From: SIG299 sp964544055
GTDB lineage: Bacteria > Bacillota > Clostridia > Lachnospirales > Lachnospiraceae
Length of the DNA stretch: 64,000 nt
Assembly: GCA_964544055.1 (NCBI GenBank)
Contig: CAZJAA010000001.1
Coordinates: 124,001-188,000, forward strand
Direction: 5' to 3'
In this document: piece after piece, positions 53,897 through 61,279 of the stretch
Numbering within the stretch: position 1 is the stretch's first letter
Layout: every line of letters begins with the position of its first letter
Notes under the pieces: model-generated
The model's input: the letters and a program-made list of their open reading frames with translations, nothing else
What the model was told of the DNA's origin: nothing
Databases searched by the model: none
Program-made: the position numbers and the translations under genes

Positions 53897-55568
53897 TCGA
53901 GATAGACTCCTTTAACTTTGTCAGGGCAATCTTGGTTTCTGCTGCCGTTTCCCCCAGCAGGGAAGCAATTTCCTGAACAATGCGCATTTGCTTGTCCACA
54001 ACCTTATCGGCAACCTCAATCGTCTGATTCGTAATACGTTCCTTCTTTTCCCGCTGTTTTTCCTCCGCTGTCACATCACGCATAATGCCAAGTAGCAGAT
54101 GAGACTCCTTATCATATACCACGGACTGCTCCACATATCGCTTATACTCCGCAAGATAAGTCCGTTTATTATGAATATTTTTTTCACTGTCCAGAACCTC
54201 CAGAAAATCAGAAGGGTCTAAAATACGCACCACGGATTCCCCAAGGATATCACCGGCAAAACGGATATTCAGTATACGCCCTGCTGCCTCGTTAATCTGC
54301 TGCACCTCTAAATTTTCATTCAGGACAATCAGACCATTTGTTGTATTCTTTACGATTATGTCAGAAAAATTTTCTGCTTTTTCCTTCAAAAACGGCAGAC
54401 ACATTGAAATTTCTGCCTTTCCCTGACAGATGGCAATTGCCTTTTCCCGGCAGGTGTTATACCCGCAGGAACCACAATTCAGCTCATCGGACGGCTTAAA
54501 CTTGCCCATCTGCCGCAGTGCACTGCCAATTTCACTCTCCGACGGATGCGGAACCCTCCGCTCAATCGGAAGAAAATGCTTTTTCAGCTTTCCCGCTTCC
54601 GGCTGTTCCACCACAAAATCCTTTTCTCCGGCATACTTGGCAATTGCAATATAATCCTTAATTGGAGCAGTCCGATGATATTTTTCCATGACCGGACCTC
54701 CTATACAACTGCCAACGCAAGCCGACATCTCCACAAAACACTTATGAATCTTTCCACTTTCGATGTCCTTTAAAGCATTCACGCAATTTTCCACGCCATC
54801 CAGTGCCATATACGTATAGCCGGAAACGTCCTGTGCCATTGTTTTTAAAACCCCTCCGGCAGTCGGAAAAAACCGTGCACGGCTGTTGGTTTCCAGCTCC
54901 TGCTCCAGTTCCAGCTCTATATTTTCTTTCTTCAGCCATTTCGATAAATCCTCAAAGGTAAGCACCGCATCCACAATACCCGCATAATATTCCGCTTCAT
55001 CCTTTTTAGCCACACACGGACCAATAAACACCGTTTTCGCCTCCGGGAACCGCCGTTTGATATCCATGCAGTGCGCCTGCATCGGTGAAACCACATCCGC
55101 AAGGTACTTAAGTGCCCCCGGAAAATATTTCTGTATCAGCAGATTAATCGAATGGCAGCAGGAGGTTATGATAATATCCCTTTCCTCCTCCCGAAGCATT
55201 CTTTCGTATTCCATTTTAACCATGTTGGCACCGATTGCCGTTTCCTCCGCATCCGCAAACCCAAGCTTCCGCAACGCTTTTCTCATGGACGAAATTCCTA
55301 CGCCGTCATAATTTGCCACAAAAGACGGAGCCAGACTGACAAACACCTGACAGCCACTTTGTAAAAACATCCGCACCTTTTCCGTTTCATCCACAATCTG
55401 CTTTGCATTCTGCGGACAGACAACAAAACACTGACCGCATAAAATGCACTCATTTCCCGTAATGTGTGCCTGGTTTCCGGAAAACCGTATTGCCTTGACC
55501 GGACAGTGCCTGATACACTTATAACAGTTTTTGCAATTTGACTTTTTTAATGTCAGACAGTTTGGCAT
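53889..55568 (-). CDS. Sensory [FeFe] hydrogenase with PAS domain
   Basis: Residues 12-22 and 41-51 carry two [4Fe-4S] ferredoxin motifs. The hydrogenase core has the H-cluster motifs TSCCHS (135-140), GPCVAKKDE (183-191) and EMSACVGSCIGGP (280-292), so the four cluster-binding cysteines are kept, although the usual TSCCPGW is changed. A four-cysteine cluster domain follows (CGSCGYNTC near 365-373, C381, C390), then a PAS domain (about 400-510) and a coiled tail. This layout matches sensory, group C hydrogenases, not a bulk H2 producer. It is likely to bind H2 and signal through PAS to the phosphatase whose gene overlaps its end. There is no signal peptide. Confidence 0.9.
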   Translation of the reverse strand: MPNCLTLKKSNCKNCYKCIRHCPVKAIRFSGNQAHITGNECILCGQCFVVCPQNAKQIVDETEKVRMFLQSGCQVFVSLAPSFVANYDGVGISSMRKALRKLGFADAEETAIGANMVKMEYERMLREEERDIIITSCCHSINLLIQKYFPGALKYLADVVSPMQAHCMDIKRRFPEAKTVFIGPCVAKKDEAEYYAGIVDAVLTFEDLSKWLKKENIELELEQELETNSRARFFPTAGGVLKTMAQDVSGYTYMALDGVENCVNALKDIESGKIHKCFVEMSACVGSCIGGPVMEKYHRTAPIKDYIAIAKYAGEKDFVVEQPEAGKLKKHFLPIERRVPHPSESEIGSALRQMGKFKPSDELNCGSCGYNTCREKAIAICQGKAEISMCLPFLKEKAENFSDIIVKNTTNGLIVLNENLEVQQINEAAGRILNIRFAGDILGESVVRILDPSDFLEVLDSEKNIHNKRTYLAEYKRYVEQSVVYDKESHLLLGIMRDVTAEEKQREKKERITNQTIEVADKVVDKQMRIVQEIASLLGETAAETKIALTKLKESISNE

Positions 55569-55638
55569 CCCATGTACCTTCCTTCTAAAATGTACGTTTA
55601 TCCCCTAACATTTTCCTTATTTCTACTGCAATATACTT

Positions 55639-55890
55639 TTATTTTTCCAGCATTCCAAGCACCTTTTCCTGCCAGAATGCCGGAAAACTCTCCTTTGTAA
55701 TGCCTGCATAAATTTCTTCATCCACCTGAATGGTTACCCCATCCCGGTTGCATTTTCCAAAACAAAAACTGCCAGCCAGCGTCACCTCATTTTCCAGATG
55801 ATATTTTTTGACTGCATTCTGTAAAAGTTCTACCAGCTCCGGTGACCCCTTCAGATGGCACGAGCTGCCTACACATATTTTAATTACCAT
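55639..55890 (-). CDS. Thioredoxin-like [2Fe-2S] ferredoxin
   Basis: An 83-residue protein with cysteines in VCVGSSCHLKG-like (C6, C11) and GSFCFGKC (C43, C47), the C-x4-C and C-x3-C pattern of NuoE/HydC-type ferredoxins. It lies directly upstream of the sensory hydrogenase (70-base gap) and may pass electrons to it. Its start overlaps the end of the decayed ATPase gene by 7 bases, so its original promoter may have been upstream, in that operon. Confidence 0.85.
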   Translation of the reverse strand: MVIKICVGSSCHLKGSPELVELLQNAVKKYHLENEVTLAGSFCFGKCNRDGVTIQVDEEIYAGITKESFPAFWQEKVLGMLEK

Positions 55891-56819
55891 GACTTCTTTT
55901 CCCCATACATCATTTCAAATTCCTGCATAATGGCATTATGTTCTAATTCAGATGCCGTGTTCTTCATTTCGTACTTCAACTCATTCGTTTTTTCCTCCTT
56001 ATACAAAGAAATGAAACGAATATCCAGGTTGTCCGGATTCAGTTCCGGATAAACAGTTAACATATTAAATTCCTGTTGCATAAAATAGTCATGCGTCGTT
56101 ACAAAAATCTGGACTCCCATTTTTGCCAATGCAGCCAATGCCTGTATCACAGGGCGAACCATTCTTGGATTCATATTTGTTTCAGGTTCATCCCAAAATA
56201 AAATAGAATTTATTATCCTTCTGGACAATCTGCCCTTTCATAATTTTCTCAAAGCTCTTTAATACTTCATTCTGCTCATTTGTATTTGGCCCTTCGATAA
56301 TGGTCTTGCTAATAATTTTGCAAAATCATAATACATTTCTTCAAAACCAATATGACATTCTTCATAAAGACTTGCAAAATGCTCAGTAGTAGTAATCATT
56401 TCTTTGGTAGGAATATAAATTACATCAAATTTATTTTTCTGGTTGGCGCAACCATTGCTAATCTCTGCATGATTTTCCTGACGGTTACCGAATCCAATGG
56501 AAATTTTCTGGTTTTTATCCAAGGTAACAGAAAAATCCGTATGATTACTTCCCTGCTTTCTGCTTACCAATCTGCTAATTTTCATTTCATCCGGTCGGAA
56601 TACTCCCTGCAGTTTTTCTACAAACACCTTTTCTTCCAGTTCTTTTGTTAAATCAGACATTTCCTTGCTGACAGGTTTTAAAATGGCATACATCACTTTT
56701 AACAAAGTTGTCTTACCTGTACTATTTTCACCACAAATAATATTAATATCTTTTGACCACTCAATTTCAGCATCACTGAATAACATGAAATTTTCCAGCT
56801 TTAATGTTTTGATTTTCAT
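55884..56819 (-). pseudogene. AAA ATPase (OLD/AAA15-like), frameshifted and internally deleted
   Basis: The N-terminal piece (56259-56819) has the P-loop CGENSTGKTT; the C-terminal piece (55884-56228) has the Walker B ILFWDEPETNMNP and a THDYF switch. One base is missing near 56288-56292: restoring it extends the first piece through NTNEQNEVLKSFEKIMKG. A further in-frame reading then jumps at about 56205-56222 to NSILFWDEPE, losing the middle of the protein (roughly 35-40 residues, including the expected GLRK region). Such ATPases often belong to defence or DNA-repair units. Both pieces are unlikely to work. Confidence 0.85.
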
Positions 56820-56913
56820 ATAAGACCTGCCTTTACTCTATTTTCTACATATAATCTAAGCTAAAATAATTGTACCACAGGCTAAAATGTTCTGCAATCT
56901 ATTTAAAAACAGA

Positions 56914-57246
56914 TTATTTTGATTTTATTTTTTTAGCATTAAATGCTTCCGCATCCGAAACAATAACTTCTTGTTCAATGAAATGCAAAATAACATTCAA
57001 TACCTTTTCCATGAATACTACATCTTCTGCTGTATTTTCATTACGCCAATGCGTCTCATTGTTTCCAATAAGTCTGCAACTGGTACAAAATGTATTAATT
57101 TTGCTACTCTCAATATAATCCTTAATGCAATTAGCTAATGATTTTTTTGCAATCTCATCTTCCTTATCAGGATTATTAAATAACGCAAAATCTTTAACCA
57201 AACACTCTAATGCCTTTCTCAATGCCATACCATAAATATCATCCAA
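56914..57246 (-). pseudogene. C-terminal fragment of a DUF4145-like protein
   Basis: The frame begins LDDIYGMALRKALECLVKDF, a segment that lies inside longer DUF4145-family proteins, and runs to a natural stop after KKIKSK. The first codon is a TTG with no ribosome binding site, and the remnant abuts the HsdS-like tail at 57247-57249. I therefore read it as a truncated gene. DUF4145 is often seen at restriction and defence loci. Confidence 0.65.
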
Positions 57247-58093
57247 TCACACAAACATCTGCTGAAGCAGACCCTTTTTCAGTTCCTTCCACTTTTCAAG
57301 CTCCTGCTTTGCTGCTGTGATAGCATCATCATAAGCATCGGCTCTGTGCTCTTGATAACCATGTACTTATCAATCATATCGGTGATTGCATCTTTTCTAA
57401 AGAACTCCGGTGTAAATTTTTCTAACGTATTGATACGCTTATTCTGTTCATCCGTCCAGAAGAACACCAGACTTTTCAGAATCGGATTGTAAACACCATC
57501 TTCCATCTCATTCTCGTTGCAAAAATACTTTGTCTGTACGGAATTTGATATCACGAATAACTGTAAATACCGGAACAAGCCCTTAAACGAAAAATTACGA
57601 TATCTGTTAATCTGATTGATTGCTTCATTAATCTCAACACTTGGGCGTTTCAGTTCTATTTGCACCAATGGTAAACCATTGATGAGGACAGTAACATCAT
57701 ATCTGTTCTTATACGAAACATCCTCTTTATGATTTTTATCCATGGTAATCTGATGCGCCACCTGATAAATATTTTTATCTGTATCAAATGAAAAAAATTT
57801 CAAATATACAGTCTTACCATTATCTAAAAGTAACACATATTTATCTCTAAGAATTTTTGCAGATTCATATACACTCTTATTATCAACATGTATCATGATT
57901 CGACTAAACTCTGCATCAGAAAACTCTGCTACGCCCTTGGCTGCCACCAGCTTTTCAGCATTAAAAGTGGCAAGCTGCTTTCAAAGTTTGCCAGCACATC
58001 ATCATAATTCTTTAAATCTACATAGTTATAGCCAATGCTTTCCAATCTGTCTATAAATAATGTTTCCACATCATACTCTGAAATGTGTGACAT
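57247..58093 (-). pseudogene. Type I restriction-modification remnant: HsdR N-terminus joined to HsdS C-terminus
   Basis: The ATG at 58091-58093 starts SHISEYDVETLFIDRLESIG, the HsdR N-terminus. A single missing base near 57975-57982 shifts the frame; the second frame continues KQLATFNAEKLVAAKG and the nuclease region (YDVTVLINGLPLVQIELKRP) up to about 57350 (DKYMVIKSTE). There the frame that now reads as protein changes again to AITAAKQELEKWKELKKG plus LLQQMFV, the typical C-terminus of the specificity subunit HsdS. Helicase, HsdM and most of HsdS are absent. It overlaps the RHH gene by three bases (TAATG). Confidence 0.85.
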
Positions 58094-58242
58094 TACTTTC
58101 CTTCCCCCTTTTCGCTTTTCTTATCTGCTTCCATTACTCTATCCGTTATCCATTGTGATACATTACGTTTAGATGATTCTGCCAACATTTTTAATCTCTC
58201 TGCAATATCCTCATCTAGTGAAATATTAATTCTTTTCTTCAT
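58093..58242 (-). CDS. 49-residue ribbon-helix-helix DNA-binding protein
   Basis: A short complete gene: KKRINISLDEDIAERLKMLA (strand and helix 1), then ESSKRNVSQWITDRVMEA (helix 2) and a charged tail. This is the Arc/MetJ/CopG ribbon-helix-helix fold. The start is at 58240-58242. It has its own -35/-10 pair (58280-58308) and two TATACACA repeats at 11-base spacing over the start region, as expected for an RHH operator. Its stop overlaps the HsdR start (TAATG), so it was the first gene of the restriction operon and could be its regulator. It looks intact while the genes after it are wrecked. Confidence 0.8.
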   Translation of the reverse strand: MKKRINISLDEDIAERLKMLAESSKRNVSQWITDRVMEADKKSEKGEGK

Positions 58243-58259
58243 ATGCGTCCTTCCTCTCT

Positions 58260-58278
58260 TATACACACGCTATACACA
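58260..58278 (-). promoter_or_regulatory. Candidate RHH operator, two direct repeats
   Basis: TATACACA at 58260-58267 and 58271-58278, identical 8-base copies spaced by 11 bases, i.e. one helical turn. They lie between the -10 box and the RHH start codon. Ribbon-helix-helix proteins typically bind such phased repeats. Confidence 0.6.
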
Positions 58279-58279
58279 T

Positions 58280-58308
58280 ATCTTACACTTTTTTCATGCA
58301 TGATTCAA
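58280..58308 (-). promoter_or_regulatory. Promoter of the RHH gene
   Basis: Minus-strand TTGAAT (58303-58308), 17-base spacer, TAAGAT (58280-58285). It lies just after the terminator of the ABC operon. Confidence 0.65.
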
Positions 58309-58311
58309 TAG

Positions 58312-58355
58312 ATAAAAAAGAAAAATGCCATAGAAATTCTACCTACAGCATTTTT
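58312..58355 (-). terminator. Terminator of the ABC transporter operon
   Basis: AAAAATGC (58321-58328) pairs with GCATTTTT (58348-58355), followed on the minus strand by CTTTTTTATC. It separates the ABC/53-residue-peptide genes from the RHH gene. Confidence 0.8.
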
Positions 58356-58382
58356 ATATCACAATATTATTTTTCCCGTTTC

Positions 58383-58544
58383 TTACAAACTCCAGAGTAA
58401 ATTGCTCCGCATGGACAACTCTGTCTGCATTTTCCTCTGCTTCTGCAGAACCATTTTGGGACGGAGCTTTCGTCTTTTTCTTTGCCTAATTGCAAATACA
58501 ATCAAAAGCAATGCGATAAGCAATATCGGATGATGATAACTCAC
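58383..58544 (-). CDS. 53-residue one-span membrane peptide
   Basis: Not recognised. A GTG start at 58542-58544 follows AGGAGGATAAA. Residues about 6-20 are hydrophobic (PILLIALLLIVFAI), then a strongly basic stretch RQRKRRKLRPK and a helical tail rich in Q, K and L. It lies 29 bases after the permease stop and before the terminator, so it may be part of the exporter operon. The gene is short and a chance frame cannot be excluded, but the ribosome binding site is strong. Confidence 0.5.
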   Translation of the reverse strand: MSYHHPILLIALLLIVFAIRQRKRRKLRPKMVLQKQRKMQTELSMRSNLLWSL

Positions 58545-58572
58545 TTTATCCTCCTGTAATTTAGCCCGTCTG

Positions 58573-59475
58573 TTACCCCTTTATGCGCTTGGCGGCAAGC
58601 TTACTTAAAAGCACATAAACCGTCAAAAAAGTAATAATAGATATAATGAGAACGGCGTACATTGCCGTACTTGAAACCGCTTTCCCGAAAAAGTAAATAT
58701 TGCAATCAACAGAGTCCTTTATGCCTTTAATAAGCTCTTTGGGAACACCGTTTTTCTGCATTTCAAGCAGTGTGCCGTTCATTGCGTGTCGGCGTATAAG
58801 TGCGGTTGCGTATGTACCGGGCAACCAAGAAATCACCTTTTGCAGTCCATCCGAAAATGAGGAAATCGGCATATATGCACCGCAAATAAAGCCATAGCCG
58901 GAGCTTACAATTGTTCCGACAGCGGAAATTTGTCCCTGTGAGCTTAAAAAGAAGTTTATAACAGATGAAAGTGCATTACCGAACAACACCGTGAGTGTTA
59001 TGTCAAGCAAAAGGAGAAGCACGTCTTTTACTGTCATATACCACCCCACCCTTGCCACATATAAAAGGCAGAGCATAGCTGCACCGTAGCAAATTAAAAG
59101 AGTGGATATTAAATTTGCGATGTAATAGCTGAGTGACAACAGTGATGGATTAACAGGAGAGACGGTTAAATCCCTTACTGCTCCCGATACCTTATCCTGA
59201 ACCATAAGCATATTTGAGCAAAACGCCACCGTAACACAGGAAACTGCCAAAATTGAAGAAATAAGCTCTCCGCCGACGAGCCCATTAATAATACTGTCGC
59301 TTAAAGTAAAACCCTCCGGTAAAGAGGAAACGAAACTGTCACGGTAGACGTTACCTAAAAATGTTCCGTACAAAACAAGCAATATAGCCGGTGTTATAAG
59401 AGAGGTGAAAAACATACCCTTATCCTTAAAAAATAGTTTTACGTTTCGTTTTATGAGTATCAAAGAAGTATTCAT
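58573..59475 (-). CDS. ABC-2 type transporter permease
   Basis: A 300-residue membrane protein with about six membrane segments in the ABC-2 pattern: FFTSLITPAILLVLYGTF, the conserved VSGAVRDLTVSPV, and GYGFICGAYMPISSF. The substrate is unknown; the class includes daunorubicin-type exporters. It overlaps the ATPase gene by 4 bases. It is under the TetR promoter at 61011-61039. Confidence 0.9.
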   Translation of the reverse strand: MNTSLILIKRNVKLFFKDKGMFFTSLITPAILLVLYGTFLGNVYRDSFVSSLPEGFTLSDSIINGLVGGELISSILAVSCVTVAFCSNMLMVQDKVSGAVRDLTVSPVNPSLLSLSYYIANLISTLLICYGAAMLCLLYVARVGWYMTVKDVLLLLLDITLTVLFGNALSSVINFFLSSQGQISAVGTIVSSGYGFICGAYMPISSFSDGLQKVISWLPGTYATALIRRHAMNGTLLEMQKNGVPKELIKGIKDSVDCNIYFFGKAVSSTAMYAVLIISIITFLTVYVLLSKLAAKRIKG

Positions 59476-60380
59476 TTTTCACCTCCGAGCTTTTTTCCCG
59501 TAACCGCAAGGAACACATCATCCATATTGCCCTTGGTTATTTCATAATCGTTAAATACAGTAGGATTTTTCACGATAAGATCGGTTGCAACTTTTGTGTC
59601 GGGCACAAACAGACGGTATGCATCCCTGATTTTCTCATATTTCACGCCGAGCGATGCAGCAGTACCCTCATCCGTACCGTAAAGTGTTATATAATCGCCG
59701 GTATATCGGTTTTTCAGCATAAGCGGTGTTCCCTCGGCAGAGATTTTTCCGCTGTCCAAAATAATCACATAATCTGCCTCGGCGGCTTCTTCCATATAGT
59801 GAGTTGTGAGAAATACCGTCATATTATCCTGTTTTCGCAAAGTGCTTACAACATTCCAAAGGGCTTTTCTGGTTTGAGGGTCAAGTCCTGTTGTGGGTTC
59901 ATCCAAAATGAGGATTTTCGGATTGTTCAAAAGAGCTCTCGCCACATCAATCCGACGGCGCTGACCACCCGAAAGCTTACCGACGGTGCGTTTCAGCAAA
60001 GTATTAAAATCGAGCAGCTCGGCAAGTTCGTAAAGCCTTGCCTTAAATTTGTCACCTGTAATTCCGTAAAGTGCCGCACGACTTTGCAGGTTGTCATAAA
60101 CCGAAAGTGCGGAATCGAGCACCGAATTTTGAAATACAACTCCGATTTCCCTTTTAATTTTTTCCTTTTCCCTGTCCAAATCGTAACCGTTTATTATAAC
60201 GCTGCCGCTATCCTTGGAAAGCTGACCGCAGATAATATTTATAGCGGTTGATTTTCCAGCACCATTCACACCCAAAAAGGCAAATAGCTCGCCGCACTTT
60301 ACACGAAAACTTAAATCATCAACGGCCTTTATTTCTTTAAAGATTTTTTTGAGATTGTCTATTTTAATAATATTTTCCAT
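59472..60380 (-). CDS. ABC transporter ATP-binding protein (DrrA type)
   Basis: The nucleotide-binding subunit of the exporter. P-loop GVNGAGKST, signature LSGGQRRRIDVARAL, Walker B ILILDEPTTGLDPQT and the switch histidine in LTTHYMEE are all intact. A C-terminal extension of about 60 residues suits this class. The ATG at 60378-60380 follows AAAGGGGCATCGAGT; a six-codon-longer frame exists and overlaps tetR. It pairs with the permease just downstream. Confidence 0.94.
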   Translation of the reverse strand: MENIIKIDNLKKIFKEIKAVDDLSFRVKCGELFAFLGVNGAGKSTAINIICGQLSKDSGSVIINGYDLDREKEKIKREIGVVFQNSVLDSALSVYDNLQSRAALYGITGDKFKARLYELAELLDFNTLLKRTVGKLSGGQRRRIDVARALLNNPKILILDEPTTGLDPQTRKALWNVVSTLRKQDNMTVFLTTHYMEEAAEADYVIILDSGKISAEGTPLMLKNRYTGDYITLYGTDEGTAASLGVKYEKIRDAYRLFVPDTKVATDLIVKNPTVFNDYEITKGNMDDVFLAVTGKKLGGEK

Positions 60381-60394
60381 ACTCGATGCCCCTT

Positions 60395-60958
60395 TCATTT
60401 TTGATTTTCATACTTAAATTTCAAGCCCTGATACATATCCGTAAGGGTCGTGCTGCAAAGATCCTCGCTCCAATCGTAATAATTTGTTGCTATCATCGTG
60501 GCAATGCCGTGAACATAAGCCCACATTTCAAGATAGAACAGCATAGCACGTTCTTTGGAAATATTCACTTGCTTGCAAATAAGATTGGCAAGCATTTCGA
60601 CCTCAGATGTTTGCTTGGTTTTATCCTCATTTGTCCTATCTCTCATAAAGAGAAGCTTGAATAATTCTTTTTCTTCTACTGCAAAGCGAATATATGCCAT
60701 TCCACTTGCTTTGTAGGGCGGATATTTTCCGCTTGCCATATCTTCTTGCAAGTAATTTTGATAAATTCCTTCCGCAGCGATAAGGACAGCGCTTTTCAGT
60801 TCTTCCATACTGTCAAAATAACTGAACACAGGGCGGTGAGAAGTACCGAGCTTTGTTCCCATAGCACGAGCGGTAACAGAATCAAACCCTTTTTCTCTCG
60901 TCAAATCGAGTGCGGCATTTATTATTTCTTCCTTGGTAAACATAAAATTTCGTGGCAT
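60395..60958 (-). CDS. TetR-family regulator of the ABC exporter
   Basis: A 187-residue regulator. The DNA-binding domain is TKEEIINAALDLTREKGF, then SVTARAMGTKLGTSHRPVFSYF. The C-terminal domain is helical and probably binds the exporter's substrate or inducer. The ATG at 60956-60958 has GTGAGG upstream. It is the first gene of a three- or four-gene operon and is preceded by a consensus promoter and an inverted-repeat operator, so it is likely to repress itself and the transporter. Confidence 0.92.
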   Translation of the reverse strand: MPRNFMFTKEEIINAALDLTREKGFDSVTARAMGTKLGTSHRPVFSYFDSMEELKSAVLIAAEGIYQNYLQEDMASGKYPPYKASGMAYIRFAVEEKELFKLLFMRDRTNEDKTKQTSEVEMLANLICKQVNISKERAMLFYLEMWAYVHGIATMIATNYYDWSEDLCSTTLTDMYQGLKFKYENQK

Positions 60959-60976
60959 TGCAAACCTCACTTTACT

Positions 60977-61010
60977 AAAGTAACTGTTGTTATGTCACAG
61001 CAGTAACTTT
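60977..61010. promoter_or_regulatory. Inverted-repeat operator of the ABC/tetR operon
   Basis: AAAGTAACTG (60977-60986) and CAGTAACTTT (61001-61010), inverted arms with one mismatch, 14 bases between. It directly follows the -10 box. The core AGTAACT may be the half-site. Confidence 0.7.
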
Positions 61011-61039
61011 ATTGTATCACTTATAGAAAAAGGAGTCAA
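61011..61039 (-). promoter_or_regulatory. Sigma-A promoter of the tetR-ABC operon
   Basis: Minus-strand TTGACT (61034-61039), 17-base spacer, TACAAT (61011-61016), then the operator. Confidence 0.8.
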
Positions 61040-61071
61040 GCCCTATGCATTCATAATTTTTAAAAAGAATT

Positions 61072-61113
61072 AAAAAGCCGACAAAAAGTGATTTTACTCA
61101 CAATTCATCGGCT
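61072..61113 (-). terminator. Terminator of the pectin cluster
   Basis: AGCCGA (61076-61081) pairs with TCGGCT (61108-61113); an inner GTGA/TCAC adds four pairs. On the minus strand it is followed by TTTTTAA. The 166 bases between this and the GH28 stop (61114-61279) show no gene. Confidence 0.6.
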
Positions 61114-61279
61114 CTGCATCTTAGCGTCTGGCTCTTTGATGATATGTTGTTTTGTCTGATAAATTTAAAGATTTTTCTGCAATATACCGTACCGACTGTC
61201 TTTACCATTTCTTTTCAAAACCCTCGTTACGGCACCTCATCATTTCCAGTCTGCTCTTGCTTTTATTAAAATATTTCTT

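Noticed and set aside
58367..58500. An alternative frame encoding a cysteine-rich, defensin-like peptide (KWFCRSRGKCRQSCPCG...VCKK)
   Set aside because: It has no ATG and no ribosome binding site, and it overlaps the frame that follows a strong AGGAGG. The cysteine pattern is probably chance.
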